Program-made: the position numbers and the translations under genes
Shown: in pieces, positions 1 to 9,285 of the stretch
Layout: every line of letters begins with the position of its first letter
How positions within the stretch are numbered: the first letter of the stretch is position 1
Notes under the pieces: model-generated
Told to the model about the DNA's origin: nothing
What the model saw: the letters and a program-made list of their open reading frames with translations, nothing else
The model's database searches: none
Source of the DNA: Ectopseudomonas alcaliphila
GTDB lineage: Bacteria > Pseudomonadota > Gammaproteobacteria > Pseudomonadales > Pseudomonadaceae
Direction: 5' to 3'
DNA length: 64,000 nucleotides
NCBI RefSeq assembly: GCF_900101755.1
Contig: NZ_FNAE01000001.1
Location: forward strand, 434,001 to 498,000

Positions 1-347
1 ACCGCCTGGTGCGGGGTGTTGCCGTCGGCACTGATGATCAACGGCAGGCTGTTGTCGCCGTCGGATTCCTTCTGCAACGCCGCCATGAGATTGCTCAGGT
101 TGCTCTCCAGCAGTGCCTTGCCATTGACCGAAAACGCGCCGTCGGCGCCGATCAGCACCTCGACCTGCTTGAGCTCGGTCTGCTCCGGCGGCGTGCCGCT
201 GACTGCCTCGGGCAGGTCGACCTTGAGCTGAGTCTCGCGGGTGAAGGTGGTGGTGACCACGAAGAACAGCAGCAGGATGAATACCACGTCGATCAACGAG
301 GCCAGGTTGATCTCGACGTTCTCCCGCGGTTTGCGCCGGAATTTCAC
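1..347 (-). CDS. exbD: ExbD/TolR-family biopolymer transport protein (partial)
   Basis: The coding strand reads VKFRRKPRENVEINLASLID followed by a hydrophobic VVFILLLFFVV segment. This is the N-terminal cytoplasmic tail and single membrane helix of ExbD/TolR proteins; the Asp just before the helix core is the conserved proton-path residue. A periplasmic domain (NLMAALQKESDG, PLIISADG) follows, and the C-terminus runs off the left edge of the window. The start is GTG at 345-347, overlapping the exbB stop in a GTGA arrangement, so the two are translationally coupled. The pair should form an inner-membrane proton-motive-force module that energises a TonB-like partner or acts in envelope maintenance. 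The exact partner cannot be told from this window. Confidence 0.9.
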   Translation of the reverse strand, partial: MKFRRKPRENVEINLASLIDVVFILLLFFVVTTTFTRETQLKVDLPEAVSGTPPEQTELKQVEVLIGADGAFSVNGKALLESNLSNLMAALQKESDGDNSLPLIISADGNTPHQA

Positions 348-976
348 GCCTTGCCCTCACCCAGGTCGACGTCGCGATCACCCTGCACCATTTCCACCAG
401 CTTGATCGCTTCCTGCTCCATGCCGACTACCAGCTCGTCGACACGACGCTGCAGATAGCGATGGAAGAACAGTGCCGGGATCGCCACCATCAGACCAGCT
501 GCCGTGGTGATCAGCGCCTTGGAGATACCACCGGCAAGCATCGGCGCGTTGGCCATGCCCGACCCCATGAAGGAGCTGAAGATCTCGATCATGCCCAGCA
601 CGGTGCCGAGCAGGCCGAGCAGCGGCGCGATGCCGGCAATGGTGCCGAGAGCATTAAGGTAGCGCTCCAGCTCGTGGATGACGCGGGCAGCGGCCTCCTC
701 GATGCACTCCTTCATGATCTCGCGACCATGCTTGGAGTTGGCCAGGCCGGCGGCGAGAATCTGCCCCAGCGGCGAATCCTCGCGCAGCTCCTTGAGCTTC
801 TGGTTGTTGAGTTTCTTGTCCTTGATCCAGCGCCACACCTGAGCCAGCAGATTGGCCGGGGTGACGCGGGCGGGCCGCAGGGTCCACAGGCGTTCGGCGA
901 CGATGCCGGCAGCAGCGATGGAACAGAGAATGATCGGCAGCATCATCCAGCCGCCAGCTTTGACCAGTTCCCACAC
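344..976 (-). CDS. exbB: MotA/TolQ/ExbB proton channel family protein
   Basis: A 210-residue inner-membrane protein with a hydrophobic helix near residues 10-29 (MMLPIILCSIAAAGIVAERL), a cytoplasmic region, then two C-terminal helices with the family signature (IAPLLGLLGTVLGMIEIF, then ISKALITTAAGLMVAIPAL). With ExbD it conducts protons to drive an envelope machine. I chose GTG at 974-976 (MWELVKAGGW) because a GAGGGGGA ribosome site lies about 9 bases upstream; an ATG at 1009 would add 11 residues that do not resemble the family. It overlaps exbD by 4 bp and follows comEC after a short gap, an order I recall from P. aeruginosa. ExbB, TolQ and MotA-like subfamilies are hard to separate without a search. 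Confidence 0.9.
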   Translation of the reverse strand: MWELVKAGGWMMLPIILCSIAAAGIVAERLWTLRPARVTPANLLAQVWRWIKDKKLNNQKLKELREDSPLGQILAAGLANSKHGREIMKECIEEAAARVIHELERYLNALGTIAGIAPLLGLLGTVLGMIEIFSSFMGSGMANAPMLAGGISKALITTAAGLMVAIPALFFHRYLQRRVDELVVGMEQEAIKLVEMVQGDRDVDLGEGKA

Positions 977-1048
977 GGTAGAGAATCCCCCTCGAAAAAG
1001 TGGCGCCACTCTAGCACAGGGTGCAACGCCCGCCGACCGCCGCCGTTC

Positions 1049-3274
1049 TCATTTTTCCCGCCAGAAACGTGGCTCGCTTCGCAACCCTCGCGCCGCGCCA
1101 TGTTCACCCAGGCGAATATGCAGGGCGCCGCGCAACGCGGTGTCATGCACCTCGACACCTGCTGCCCGATAGCGCTCCAGCACCTGCGGGTGAGGATGTC
1201 CAAAGGCGTTGTGACGACTGCGGGTGATCAGCACGTGCTGCGCCCCGACCGCATCGATGAAAGCCTGGCTGGATGACGTGCGACTGCCGTGATGGGGCGC
1301 CAGCAGCCAGCGCGAGGCCAGGGGAAAGTCGGCCTGCATCAGCGCGCGCTCGGCCAGGATGTCAATATCACCGGTCAACAGCAGGCGCTCGCCGCCGGCC
1401 TCCACCTGTAGCACGCAGGAGCGTTGATTACCGGAGCTGGCCCGCTGCCACTGCCACAGCCTGAAAGTCACGTCATTCCATTGCCAGCTTTGCCCCGATT
1501 CGCAAGCCTCAGCGCCAAGCGCCTTGGCCAGACGCTGCGGCTCGCCACTGATGACCCGGGCCACCGGCATCCCGGCCTTGATCGCTGCAGCGCCGCCGGC
1601 ATGATCATTGTCGGCATGACTGAGCAGCATCAGATCGAGACGCCTGAGGTTCATCGCACGCAAGGAAGGCAGGACAATACGCTCCCCGGTATCGAAATCG
1701 CCGAAACGCGGTCCCGCGTCGTACAGCAGGCTGTGTTCTCGGGTACGCACCAGCACCGCCAGCCCCTGCCCCACGTCCAGCACCCAGACGTCGGCACGGC
1801 CATCGTCCAGGTGCTGTGTGGGCAACAACAATGCAGGCAAAAACAGCGCGAGGCCGGGCAGGCGCAACGGTACGCCGGCAGGCAGCAGGAGCATCAACGC
1901 GCCTGCCGCTGCCAGTAGCCAGGCCCAGAGCGGCAGATTGCTGGGCAACCAGGCAGGCAGCCAAGCAGCGATCACGCCGAGCAATTCGAACAACAGATAC
2001 AGTGCACCGCCGGCCAGCCACAACAGGCCCTCTCCAATCACGGGAACGGGCAGCAGCAGAGTGCCCAGCAAGGCCAGGGGCACGACCACCAGCCCCACCC
2101 AGGGTACGGCGACCAGGTTGGCCAGCGGCCCGCTGCTGCTGATAGGCAGGCCGAGGATCAGCATCATCGGCAACAAGCCGATGGCCATGGTCCATTGCGC
2201 ACGCGTCAGCCCGCGCCACCAACCCCAGACGCCAAGCCGGCCACCGAACACCAACGCGAGAATCGCCACGGCCGAGAACGACAACCAGAAGCCCGGCTGC
2301 AACGACGCCAATGGCTCAAGCAGCAGCACCACGAGCAAGGCCAGCAGCAACGGCCACCAGGGGCCCAGGTGACGAAAGCGCATGCGCCACAGCAGCACCA
2401 GCGCGACCATCACACAGGCCCTGCGCACCGGCACCTCGAAACCAGCCAACATCCCGTAGACCAGGGCCCCGCTCAAGGCCAGCGCACAGGCGCAGGGCAG
2501 CCAGGGCCAGTGCCTTGGCCAGGCGCCGACTCGCGCCAGCAATGCCACCAGTCCGTAAAGAAAGCCGGCCAGCAGCGCGATATGCTGGCCGGAGATGACC
2601 ATCAGGTGCACCGTGCCCGTGTGTTGCAGCAGGCGCCAGTCGCCCGCGCTCAGGCCTGAGCCATCACCCAGGACCAGAGCGGCAATGGCGCCCTCTCGTT
2701 CAAAGGCCGGCACAACCAGCAGATGCTGACGCAGACCGTCGCGCCAGCTACCCAAGCCTGTCGCGGGGGATAACCGCTCGCCAGACTTGATCGTGCCCGT
2801 AGCGCCAATGCGCTGGGCCAGCAGCCAGGCCTCGTAGTCGAAACTCTGCGGATTGACCAACCCATGCGGGCGCTTCAGGTTGACCGCCACACGCCAGCGC
2901 TCGCCGCCCTGCACCGGCGGCCCGCCATACCAGGCCAGGCGCAACCGTTTCGGCAGCTCGGCACGCCGGGAGTACGCCTCTTCGAACTGGAAGCGCACCA
3001 CGCCATCGGACACCTCCGGCAGGCCGACCACCCGGCCCTCCAGCCACAGGGTCCGGCCATCGAGCTGCGGATCGAGGCGGTCGTCCAGTGCCGATTGCGC
3101 CGAGCTGCAGGCCCAAGCCAGCCCCAACAGAAACAACCCCAGCGGATAGAGGCGCGAGAACAGCAACGCCAGGCTGGCACAGACCGCCGCCAGCAACAGC
3201 CAGCCCGGCGGCAGGCTTGGCAGAAAACGCAGCGTCAGTAGCCCCAAGGCCAGCGCCAACATCCCTGTTCGCAT
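1049..3274 (-). CDS. comEC: ComEC/Rec2 DNA internalization channel
   Basis: A 741-residue polytopic membrane protein that in naturally competent bacteria carries one DNA strand across the inner membrane. It has an N-terminal hydrophobic and soluble region, then the Competence domain with many helices (residues about 200-470; VHLMVISGQHIALLAGFLYG is its typical opening). A C-terminal metallo-beta-lactamase-like domain follows from about residue 500, with the metal motif SHADNDHAGG and later LLAPHHGS. Start ATG 3272-3274 (MRTGMLALALG) is preceded by GGGAGGA at good spacing; an upstream ATG at 3331 lacks this. The length matches complete family members and I see no frameshift. Whether the organism is transformable cannot be judged here. 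Confidence 0.93.
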   Translation of the reverse strand: MRTGMLALALGLLTLRFLPSLPPGWLLLAAVCASLALLFSRLYPLGLFLLGLAWACSSAQSALDDRLDPQLDGRTLWLEGRVVGLPEVSDGVVRFQFEEAYSRRAELPKRLRLAWYGGPPVQGGERWRVAVNLKRPHGLVNPQSFDYEAWLLAQRIGATGTIKSGERLSPATGLGSWRDGLRQHLLVVPAFEREGAIAALVLGDGSGLSAGDWRLLQHTGTVHLMVISGQHIALLAGFLYGLVALLARVGAWPRHWPWLPCACALALSGALVYGMLAGFEVPVRRACVMVALVLLWRMRFRHLGPWWPLLLALLVVLLLEPLASLQPGFWLSFSAVAILALVFGGRLGVWGWWRGLTRAQWTMAIGLLPMMLILGLPISSSGPLANLVAVPWVGLVVVPLALLGTLLLPVPVIGEGLLWLAGGALYLLFELLGVIAAWLPAWLPSNLPLWAWLLAAAGALMLLLPAGVPLRLPGLALFLPALLLPTQHLDDGRADVWVLDVGQGLAVLVRTREHSLLYDAGPRFGDFDTGERIVLPSLRAMNLRRLDLMLLSHADNDHAGGAAAIKAGMPVARVISGEPQRLAKALGAEACESGQSWQWNDVTFRLWQWQRASSGNQRSCVLQVEAGGERLLLTGDIDILAERALMQADFPLASRWLLAPHHGSRTSSSQAFIDAVGAQHVLITRSRHNAFGHPHPQVLERYRAAGVEVHDTALRGALHIRLGEHGAARGLRSEPRFWREK

Positions 3275-3400
3275 TGTTCCTCCCTGCTCATCGAGCTGCC
3301 GCGAGCGCGTCCAGCACTCACCTCTGGTCACAATATGGAAACGCTGGCCAGGCTGAATCCGTGCATAATATCGGCGCTTTTGCCTGCCCAGAGACTCTTC

Positions 3401-3928
3401 ATGCCGCGTCGTTTATTCAAGCGCTACATGCCCAACCCCGACAGCATCAAGGGTAACAAGTCCCTGCGCTTTCTCGGCAAACTCATTCATGATCCCAACC
3501 TCTGGCATCTCAACCGCCACTCGGTAGCCCGCGGCATGGCCATCGGCCTGTTCTGGGCGATGATCCCCATGCCCATGCAGATGCTGGCAGCCGCCGCCGT
3601 CGCCATCCCGATGCGCGCCAACCTGCCGATCTCCATCGGCCTGGTGTGGCTGACCAACCCCATCACCATGCCGCCGATCTTCTACTGCACCTATAAAATG
3701 GGCGCCTGGATCATGCAGACGCCGCCGGTGCGCATGCCGCAGACCCTCAGCCTGGAATGGATCACGGCCGAAGTCGCCGTGCTGTGGAAGCCCCTGTACC
3801 TGGGCTCCTTCGTCTCCGGTCTGATTCTCGCCGCACTGGGTTATGTGTTGACCATGCTCTACTGGCGCTGGTGGGTCCAGCGTAGCTGGCGCAAGCGTCA
3901 GGAAAAGCGCCGACTGGAACGCCCCTGA
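3401..3928 (+). CDS. DUF2062 membrane protein
   Basis: A 175-residue protein starting MPRRLFKRYMPNPDSIK. It has the family pattern of a short basic N-terminus, a GLFWAMIPMPMQM segment, and hydrophobic helices around residues 45-85 and 130-155, with a very basic C-terminus (RSWRKRQEKRRLERP). This matches DUF2062, an inner-membrane family of unknown role, and I recall an equivalent gene between comEC and lolE in P. aeruginosa. It is transcribed towards lolE and both end at the shared hairpin at 3931-3958. A start at 3335 is possible but adds 22 unsupported residues. Confidence 0.85.
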   Translation: MPRRLFKRYMPNPDSIKGNKSLRFLGKLIHDPNLWHLNRHSVARGMAIGLFWAMIPMPMQMLAAAAVAIPMRANLPISIGLVWLTNPITMPPIFYCTYKMGAWIMQTPPVRMPQTLSLEWITAEVAVLWKPLYLGSFVSGLILAALGYVLTMLYWRWWVQRSWRKRQEKRRLERP

Positions 3929-3930
3929 AA

Positions 3931-3958
3931 AAAAGCCGTCGAAGTCGACGGCTTTTTC
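3931..3958. terminator. Bidirectional rho-independent terminator between DUF2062 gene and lolE
   Basis: A perfect inverted repeat (GCCGTCGA, two-base gap, TCGACGGC) is flanked by A4 on the left and T5 on the right. It can therefore terminate both convergent transcripts. Confidence 0.9.
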
Positions 3959-3962
3959 GTTC

Positions 3963-5207
3963 TTACTCGTAGCGTAGCGCCTCGGCCGGCTGCACCTGCG
4001 CCGCCCGCCATGAAGGGTAGAGCGTGGCGAGGAAACTCAGGATCAGCGCCGCCGAACAGATCAGCGCCACATCCAGCCACTGCAGGTCCGATGGCAGGCT
4101 GCTGATGAAGTAAACGTCGGAGCTCATCACCTGCTGCCCGGCGAACGACTCCAGCCAAGCCACCAGCGCACTGACATTGAGCGCCGCCAGCACACCCAGC
4201 ACCGTACCGATCAGCGTACCGACCAGACCGATCACCGAGCCCTGCACCATGAAAATCGCCATGATCTGCCGCGGCGTGGCGCCAAGGGTGCGCAGGATCG
4301 CGATATCGCCGCCCTTGTCCGCGACCACCATGATCAGCGTGGCGATGATGTTGAACGCCGCCACGGCGACGATCAGCAGCAGCAGCAGACCGATCATGGT
4401 CTTCTCCATCTTCATCGCGCTGAACAGGCTGCCCTGGGTATGGGTCCAGTCATCGGCACGGTAATCGCTGCCAAGCTGCGCCAGCAAGGACTTGGACACC
4501 TGCGGCGCCTGGTACAGATCCTTCAGCGCCAGACGAATACCCGGCACCGTACCTTCCGGCAAGCGCTGCATGGCAGCGGCATCGACGACGTTGATCAGTG
4601 CCAGCGAGCTGTCCAGCTCGGCCCCCACCTTGAACACCGCCGCGACGTTCAAGCGCTGCATGCGCGGCGTGACGCCACCAGGCGCGCTGCTCAGCTCGGG
4701 GATGATCAAGGTCAGCTTGTCACCCACCTGCAGGCCGAAACGGCGCGCGGTGATATCACCGATCACCACGCCGAATTCGCCCGGCTGCAGATTGTTCAGG
4801 CTGCCCTGGCGGATGTGCTCGGGCAGGATCGATACCTTGCCCTCTTCCGCCGGGTCGATGCCGTGGATCTGAATCGGCTGCATCAGCCCGCGATGCGAGA
4901 GCATGCCCTCCAGCTCGGCATAAGGGGCCGCGGCCTGCACCTGCGGATTGGTCATGGCCTTGTCCGCCAGGGCACGCCAGTCGGCGACGGGCTCGGCGCC
5001 ATAGAGCATGGCGTGCGGCACCATGCCGAGAATGCGTGAGCTCATTTCCTTCTGGAAGCCGTTCATCACCGACAGCACCACGATCATCGCCAGCACGCCA
5101 AGCGCCAGGCCGATCATCGAGGTCAGCGAAATGAAGGAGATGAAATGGTTGCGGCGCTTGGCCCGTGTGTAGCGAGCGCCGATGAAGATACTCAGCGGAC
5201 GAAACAT
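3963..5207 (-). CDS. lolE: Lipoprotein-releasing ABC transporter permease LolE
   Basis: A 414-residue inner-membrane permease of the LolCDE complex, which extracts mature lipoproteins from the inner membrane and passes them to LolA. It begins [20 protein letters not shown]. It has a first helix near residues 25-47, a MacB-like periplasmic domain (about 48-265), and three C-terminal helices of the FtsX domain around [18 protein letters not shown]. Its start overlaps the lolD stop by one base (TGATG). It is assigned LolE rather than LolC by its position downstream of lolD, the order I recall for PA2988-PA2986. Sequence alone separates the two paralogues only weakly. Confidence 0.92.
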   Translation of the reverse strand: MFRPLSIFIGARYTRAKRRNHFISFISLTSMIGLALGVLAMIVVLSVMNGFQKEMSSRILGMVPHAMLYGAEPVADWRALADKAMTNPQVQAAAPYAELEGMLSHRGLMQPIQIHGIDPAEEGKVSILPEHIRQGSLNNLQPGEFGVVIGDITARRFGLQVGDKLTLIIPELSSAPGGVTPRMQRLNVAAVFKVGAELDSSLALINVVDAAAMQRLPEGTVPGIRLALKDLYQAPQVSKSLLAQLGSDYRADDWTHTQGSLFSAMKMEKTMIGLLLLLIVAVAAFNIIATLIMVVADKGGDIAILRTLGATPRQIMAIFMVQGSVIGLVGTLIGTVLGVLAALNVSALVAWLESFAGQQVMSSDVYFISSLPSDLQWLDVALICSAALILSFLATLYPSWRAAQVQPAEALRYE

Positions 5208-5920
5208 CAGAGAGTCACCAGCTTGCCGTCCTGCAGGCTGAGCACGCGATCCATCTGCCGTGCCAGCTGCATGTCGTGGGTCACCACCAGAAATGCTGTA
5301 TTGGAGTCGCGACTGAGCTCGCGCATCAGCTCCTGAATGCCTTCAGCGGTGTGCTGGTCGAGGTTGCCGGTGGGTTCATCGAGCAACACCAGCCCCGGGC
5401 GGTTGACCAGGGCACGGGCAATCGCCACACGCTGACGCTCACCACCGGACAGCTCTGACGGCTTGTGATTGAGGCGATGGCCAAGCCCGACTCGCTCGAG
5501 CAGCTTGGTGGCACGCTCGCGCGCCTCGCTGATCGACGTCTTGCCGATCAACAGCGGCATGCAGACGTTCTCCAGCGCGGTGAACTCGGCCAGCAGGTGG
5601 TGAAACTGATAGACGAAGCCCAGCGCACGGTTGCGCAGCAGGCCACGAGCGGTCTCGCTCAGCGCCGACAGTTGCTCGCCGGCCAGCCAGACGCTGCCCT
5701 CGCTGGGCGTATCCAGGCCGCCGAGCATGTTCAGCAGGGTGCTCTTGCCGGAACCGGAACTGCCGACGATAGCCACGCGCTCGCCGGGCAAGAGCTCCAG
5801 TTCCAGACCATCGAGCACCACCACCGACTCGGGGCCCTCGTCGTAACGCTTGCTCAGGTTGCGACAGCTGAGCACGGCATTGTGCTGTTTCATGGCGTTC
5901 TGGTTCATGGACTCACTCAT
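5207..5920 (-). CDS. lolD: Lipoprotein-releasing system ATPase LolD
   Basis: A 237-residue ABC ATPase that powers lipoprotein extraction by LolC/LolE. Walker [10 protein letters not shown] lies at residues 53-61, the signature [15 protein letters not shown] in the middle, and Walker [13 protein letters not shown] follows directly; the H-loop is VVTHD. The gene overlaps lolC by 8 bp and lolE by 1 bp, so the three proteins should be made in a fixed ratio. Later in-frame Met codons (residues 5 and 11) are possible true starts, since the conserved part begins at [12 protein letters not shown]. Confidence 0.95.
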   Translation of the reverse strand: MSESMNQNAMKQHNAVLSCRNLSKRYDEGPESVVVLDGLELELLPGERVAIVGSSGSGKSTLLNMLGGLDTPSEGSVWLAGEQLSALSETARGLLRNRALGFVYQFHHLLAEFTALENVCMPLLIGKTSISEARERATKLLERVGLGHRLNHKPSELSGGERQRVAIARALVNRPGLVLLDEPTGNLDQHTAEGIQELMRELSRDSNTAFLVVTHDMQLARQMDRVLSLQDGKLVTL

Positions 5921-7160
5921 AGCGCAGGGCCTCGGCCGGCTGGGTACGCGCAGCGCGCCAGGCTGGATACAGGGTGGCGAAGAAGCTCAGTAGCAGCGCC
6001 GCGGTACAGACCATCACCACGTCGGCGCTCTGCAGTTGCGAAGGCAGGTAATCGATGAAGTAGACATCGGCATTGAGAAACTTGATGCCCAGCAGACGCT
6101 CAATGCCGGCGATGAGGCTGCTGACGTTCAGCGCTGCGAGAATCCCCAGCACGGCGCCGATGAAGGTGCCAACCACACCGATCACCGTGCCCTGCACCAT
6201 GAAGATGGCCATGATCTGCCGCGGCGTGGCGCCGAGGGTACGCAAGATGGCGATGTCGCCTTTCTTGTCGGTCACCACCATCACCAGGGTGGAAATGATG
6301 TTGAACGCGGCCACCGCGACGATCAGCAGCAGAAGCAGGCCGATCATGGTCTTCTCCATGCGGATGGCCTGGTACAGGTTGCCGTGGGTGCGGGTCCAGT
6401 CGCGGGCGTAGAAATCACCGTCGAGGGTCTGGGCGATCTCCCAGGCGCTGCGCGGCGCCTGGAACAGATCATCGAACTTAAGGCGCAGGCCCTGTACCTG
6501 ATCCGGTTTCCAGCGCTGCAGGCGCGCCAGGTCGCTGATGTTGGCCAGGGCCAGTGCACCGTCGATCTCGCCAGCGCCGACGTGGAAGATACCGGTGACG
6601 GTAAAGCGCTTCAGACGCGGGAACATGCCGGCGGGGGTCACGGTGACCTCCGGCGCGACGAAGGTGACCTTGTCACCCAGCTTCAGGCCCAGCTTGGCCG
6701 CTGCCTTGTCGCCGATGACCATGGCGAAATCGCCTGGCTGCAGGCTGTCGAGACTGCCCTGCTGGAAGAAGCCATCGATGATCGACACCTTGCGTTCCTG
6801 CTCGGGGTCGATGGCATTGATCAGCACCTTCTGCACCTTGCCGTCGTGCGTCAGCAGGCCCTGCATCTGGGTGAAGGGCGCCAGCGCCTCGACGCGCGGA
6901 TGGCGCTCGACCTGACGCGCCAATGCCGGCCAGTCGCTCACCGGGGTGGCCGATTCGACCGTGGCGTGAGGAATCATCCCCAGTACCCGAGTGCGCATTT
7001 CATGGTCGAAACCATTCATCACCGACAGCACCAGGATCATCACCATCACCCCGAGGGTGAGGCCGAGCATGGACGTCAGGGAAATGAAGGAGACGAAGTG
7101 GTTGCGACGCTTGGCCCGCGTGTAGCGCGTACCGATAAATACGAACAGAGGTCTGAACAT
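5913..7160 (-). CDS. lolC: Lipoprotein-releasing ABC transporter permease LolC
   Basis: A 415-residue permease, first gene of the lolCDE operon and paralogue of LolE. It has the same layout: N-terminal helix after [20 protein letters not shown], periplasmic MacB-like domain, and three C-terminal FtsX-domain helices with [20 protein letters not shown]. The region from [11 protein letters not shown] to the second helix is nearly identical to LolE, including at DNA level. It is transcribed away from the PilZ-like gene, so its promoter must lie in 7161-7452. Confidence 0.92.
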   Translation of the reverse strand: MFRPLFVFIGTRYTRAKRRNHFVSFISLTSMLGLTLGVMVMILVLSVMNGFDHEMRTRVLGMIPHATVESATPVSDWPALARQVERHPRVEALAPFTQMQGLLTHDGKVQKVLINAIDPEQERKVSIIDGFFQQGSLDSLQPGDFAMVIGDKAAAKLGLKLGDKVTFVAPEVTVTPAGMFPRLKRFTVTGIFHVGAGEIDGALALANISDLARLQRWKPDQVQGLRLKFDDLFQAPRSAWEIAQTLDGDFYARDWTRTHGNLYQAIRMEKTMIGLLLLLIVAVAAFNIISTLVMVVTDKKGDIAILRTLGATPRQIMAIFMVQGTVIGVVGTFIGAVLGILAALNVSSLIAGIERLLGIKFLNADVYFIDYLPSQLQSADVVMVCTAALLLSFFATLYPAWRAARTQPAEALRYE

Positions 7161-7452
7161 GTCGGAGAGATTCGGGGGAAAGAAAAACGTCCTTGTGGCA
7201 GGGCCAGGTCAGCAGCCTTACACTCAGAAGCAACTCAAAGTCTGCTGCGTATCGGGCATGCTGCGTTAAAGACACGTGGAAAGCCGCTTATGGCCAACGC
7301 GCTTCAGTGTGACCCCGAAGGGGCGAGCGAAGCGAGCAATGCTCGTTTACCATTCGTAACCGAGGCTTGTTCGGCGACGCTTGCCTGGCACGCATCCAGT
7401 TCGCGAGACTTTCAACAGGGTCTTCGACCACCACCGCTTTCATGGGTTCGCC
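7161..7452. other. Divergent intergenic region, lolC / PilZ-like gene
   Basis: About 290 bp carrying promoters for two divergent transcripts. I see GC-rich sequence with a short GAGC/GCTC repeat near 7324-7343, but no clear -35/-10 pair or known operator on either strand. Confidence 0.5.
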
Positions 7453-8019
7453 ATGTCGACTAACGATGTAGATGATCGCCGCGAATACTATCGTATCGAC
7501 GATACGATCGCACTGGAATTCAGCCTGCTGTCGGGGGCCGAAGCCCATGCCAGCGACGCGCTTCACGATCCATCACCGCTGTTCAACCTGCTCAGCGATC
7601 TGCACCTGATGGACTTCGAATCACAGCATCTGCTGCGCCATATCACTGAACGCGACCGCACCCTGGCCAACTACCTGAAGGTGATCAACAAGCGCATCGA
7701 CCTGCTCGGCCAGGCCGTGGCGCAGAGCCTGCTGCGCGACATCGGCGCGCCACGCCAGGTATCGCTGTCTGAAGGCGGTATCAGCTTCAATAACGCCCAG
7801 GCCGTGGCGCCGGGTAGCCATCTGGCGATCAAGATGGTGCTGATGCCACAGGCGCTCGGCCTCCTGCTGCGTGGCCAGGTGGTGCACTGCAGCCAACGCA
7901 CGGATGGCCAATTCGAGATCGGCACCGAGTTCGAAGCGTTGACCGACGCACAGCGCCAGTTGCTGGCTCGGCATATCCTGCAAAAGCAGGCTTTGGAGCG
8001 TCGCCAAGCCCGCGAATGA
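7453..8019 (+). CDS. PilZ-like c-di-GMP receptor domain protein
   Basis: A 188-residue protein. The N-terminus MSTNDVDDRREYYRIDD carries R10-x-x-x-R14 as in the PilZ c-di-GMP loop. About 100 residues later VSLSEGGISF resembles the second motif, [DN]xSxxG, but with Ser in place of Asp/Asn. The segment between is probably helical (LLRHITERDRTLANYLKVIN) and separates the motifs far more than in a minimal PilZ domain. Canonical c-di-GMP binding is therefore plausible but not certain. Start ATG 7453 follows GGGTTCGCC, a weak ribosome site; an upstream ATG at 7381 adds unsupported residues. It probably forms a unit with the two downstream genes. Confidence 0.75.
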   Translation: MSTNDVDDRREYYRIDDTIALEFSLLSGAEAHASDALHDPSPLFNLLSDLHLMDFESQHLLRHITERDRTLANYLKVINKRIDLLGQAVAQSLLRDIGAPRQVSLSEGGISFNNAQAVAPGSHLAIKMVLMPQALGLLLRGQVVHCSQRTDGQFEIGTEFEALTDAQRQLLARHILQKQALERRQARE

Positions 8020-8038
8020 CAGTCGACAAGGAACCGCC

Positions 8039-8341
8039 ATGTATCGTCTCGCTCTGCTTTTCACCCTGCTCGCCCCTACTGCTCTCTTCGCCGATACCCT
8101 GACCATTCCCCTGGGCAACCAGGGCGCCGATCTCGACACCAGCAACCTGCCGCACAAAGGCCAGTCCAAGCGTTCGGTACTGGAGCGTTTCGGCCTGGCC
8201 GATGAAGAGCACAAGCCCGTCGGCCAGCCGCCGATCACGCGCTGGGACTACCGCGAATTCAGCGTCTATTTCGAATACGATCACGTGATCAACAGCGTGC
8301 GCCATCACCAGCCGCGCCACCTCGACACCGTCAAGGAGTAA
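8039..8341 (+). CDS. Small exported hypothetical protein
   Basis: A 100-residue protein with a clear signal peptide (MYRLALLFTLLAPTALFA, predicted cleavage before DTLTIP). The mature part is about 80 residues, polar, with YREFSVYFEYDHVINSVRHH near the end and no cysteines. It sits 19 bp after the PilZ-like gene and 2 bp before the phosphodiesterase, so it is probably co-transcribed with both. The arrangement (short exported, RxDY/VYFEYDHV ending) occurs in other pseudomonads as far as I recall, with no known function. Confidence 0.8.
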   Translation: MYRLALLFTLLAPTALFADTLTIPLGNQGADLDTSNLPHKGQSKRSVLERFGLADEEHKPVGQPPITRWDYREFSVYFEYDHVINSVRHHQPRHLDTVKE

Positions 8342-8343
8342 CA

Positions 8344-9063
8344 GTGACTCACATCTACGGCCATCGCGGCGCCAAGGGCGAAGCCCCAGAAAATACCCTG
8401 GCCAGTTTCCAGCGCTGCCTGGAACACGGCGTCGACCGCTGCGAACTGGATCTGCATCTATCGCGCGACGGCGAGCTGATGGTGATCCACGATCCGACGC
8501 TCAAGCGCACCACAGGTCTGCGCGGCAAGGTGGTTGAACACGACGCCGCCGAGCTGGTGAAGTACGACGCGCGCAAGGGCGGCCCTGGCTGGGTGCGTCC
8601 CTGCACCATTCCGCGCCTGGAAGAATTGTTCGAGCAGTGCAAATTCGCGCATTGGCAGCTGGAGGTGAAAAGCGCCTCGAAAGTGCGCGCCGCGCGTACC
8701 GTGCTGGCCATCTCGGAGCTGGTCGAACGATTTGGCCTGCGCGAGCAGATCACCATTACCTCCAGCTCTCGGGAAGTGCTCAAGGCCGCGCGCGAACTGA
8801 CTCCGCAGCTGCAGCTGGGCCTGGTTGCCGAGTACGCCTGGCTCGACCCGCTGAAAGTGGCGGCGCATTACGGCTGCCATCTGCTGGCGCTGAACTGGAC
8901 GCTGTGCACCCCGGAGCGCCTGCTCAAGGCGCAGAAGCAGGGGCTGCACGTGTCGGTATGGACGGTCAACGAGCCGGCGCTGATGCGTCGCCTGTCCGAC
9001 TTCGGTGTCGACAGCATCATCACCGACTTCCCCGGCATCGCGGTGCAGACGCTGCGCGGCTGA
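8344..9063 (+). CDS. Glycerophosphodiester phosphodiesterase (cytoplasmic, UgpQ-like)
   Basis: A 239-residue enzyme of the GDPD TIM-barrel family, expected to hydrolyse glycerophosphodiesters to glycerol-3-phosphate and an alcohol. The catalytic motif YGHRGAKGEAPENT is at residues 5-18, followed by ELDLHLSRDGELMVIHDPTL with the metal and acid residues. The C-terminal VSVWTVNEP and DSIITDFPG motifs are also present. There is no signal peptide, which points to a cytosolic UgpQ-like enzyme. The start is GTG at 8344, supported by AAGGAG just upstream and by the fit of the first motif to the family N-terminus. Confidence 0.92.
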   Translation: MTHIYGHRGAKGEAPENTLASFQRCLEHGVDRCELDLHLSRDGELMVIHDPTLKRTTGLRGKVVEHDAAELVKYDARKGGPGWVRPCTIPRLEELFEQCKFAHWQLEVKSASKVRAARTVLAISELVERFGLREQITITSSSREVLKAARELTPQLQLGLVAEYAWLDPLKVAAHYGCHLLALNWTLCTPERLLKAQKQGLHVSVWTVNEPALMRRLSDFGVDSIITDFPGIAVQTLRG

Positions 9064-9085
9064 GCCTCATCGCCCTCTCCCCCGG

Positions 9086-9111
9086 CCCCTCTCCCGCAAG
9101 CGGGAGAGGGG
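9086..9111. repeat. Extragenic palindrome
   Basis: CCCCTCTCCCG, loop CAAG, then CGGGAGAGGGG: a perfect 11-bp stem downstream of the phosphodiesterase gene. It looks like a common dispersed extragenic palindrome and could also stabilise the mRNA 3' end. Confidence 0.7.
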
Positions 9112-9143
9112 AGCAAGCCAGAACACGAACACAACGCCCAACA

Positions 9144-9178
9144 ACGACAAAACCGGCCCCAGGGGCCGGTTTTGTCGT
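9144..9178. terminator. Bidirectional terminator between GDPD gene and sthA
   Basis: A 17-bp perfect inverted repeat (ACGACAAAACCGGCCCC, one base, and its complement) with A-rich left and T-rich right arms inside the stem. It lies between two convergent genes and can serve both. Confidence 0.85.
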
Positions 9179-9285
9179 TTGCTGCCGCCTGAGACGCTAG
9201 AAGCTCTCCCGATTCGGCCAGCGCCACTCGGAAGCCACTACCCAGCCTGTCTCCCCGACCGGCTCAGGCCGCCGGCCGGAGCCGC

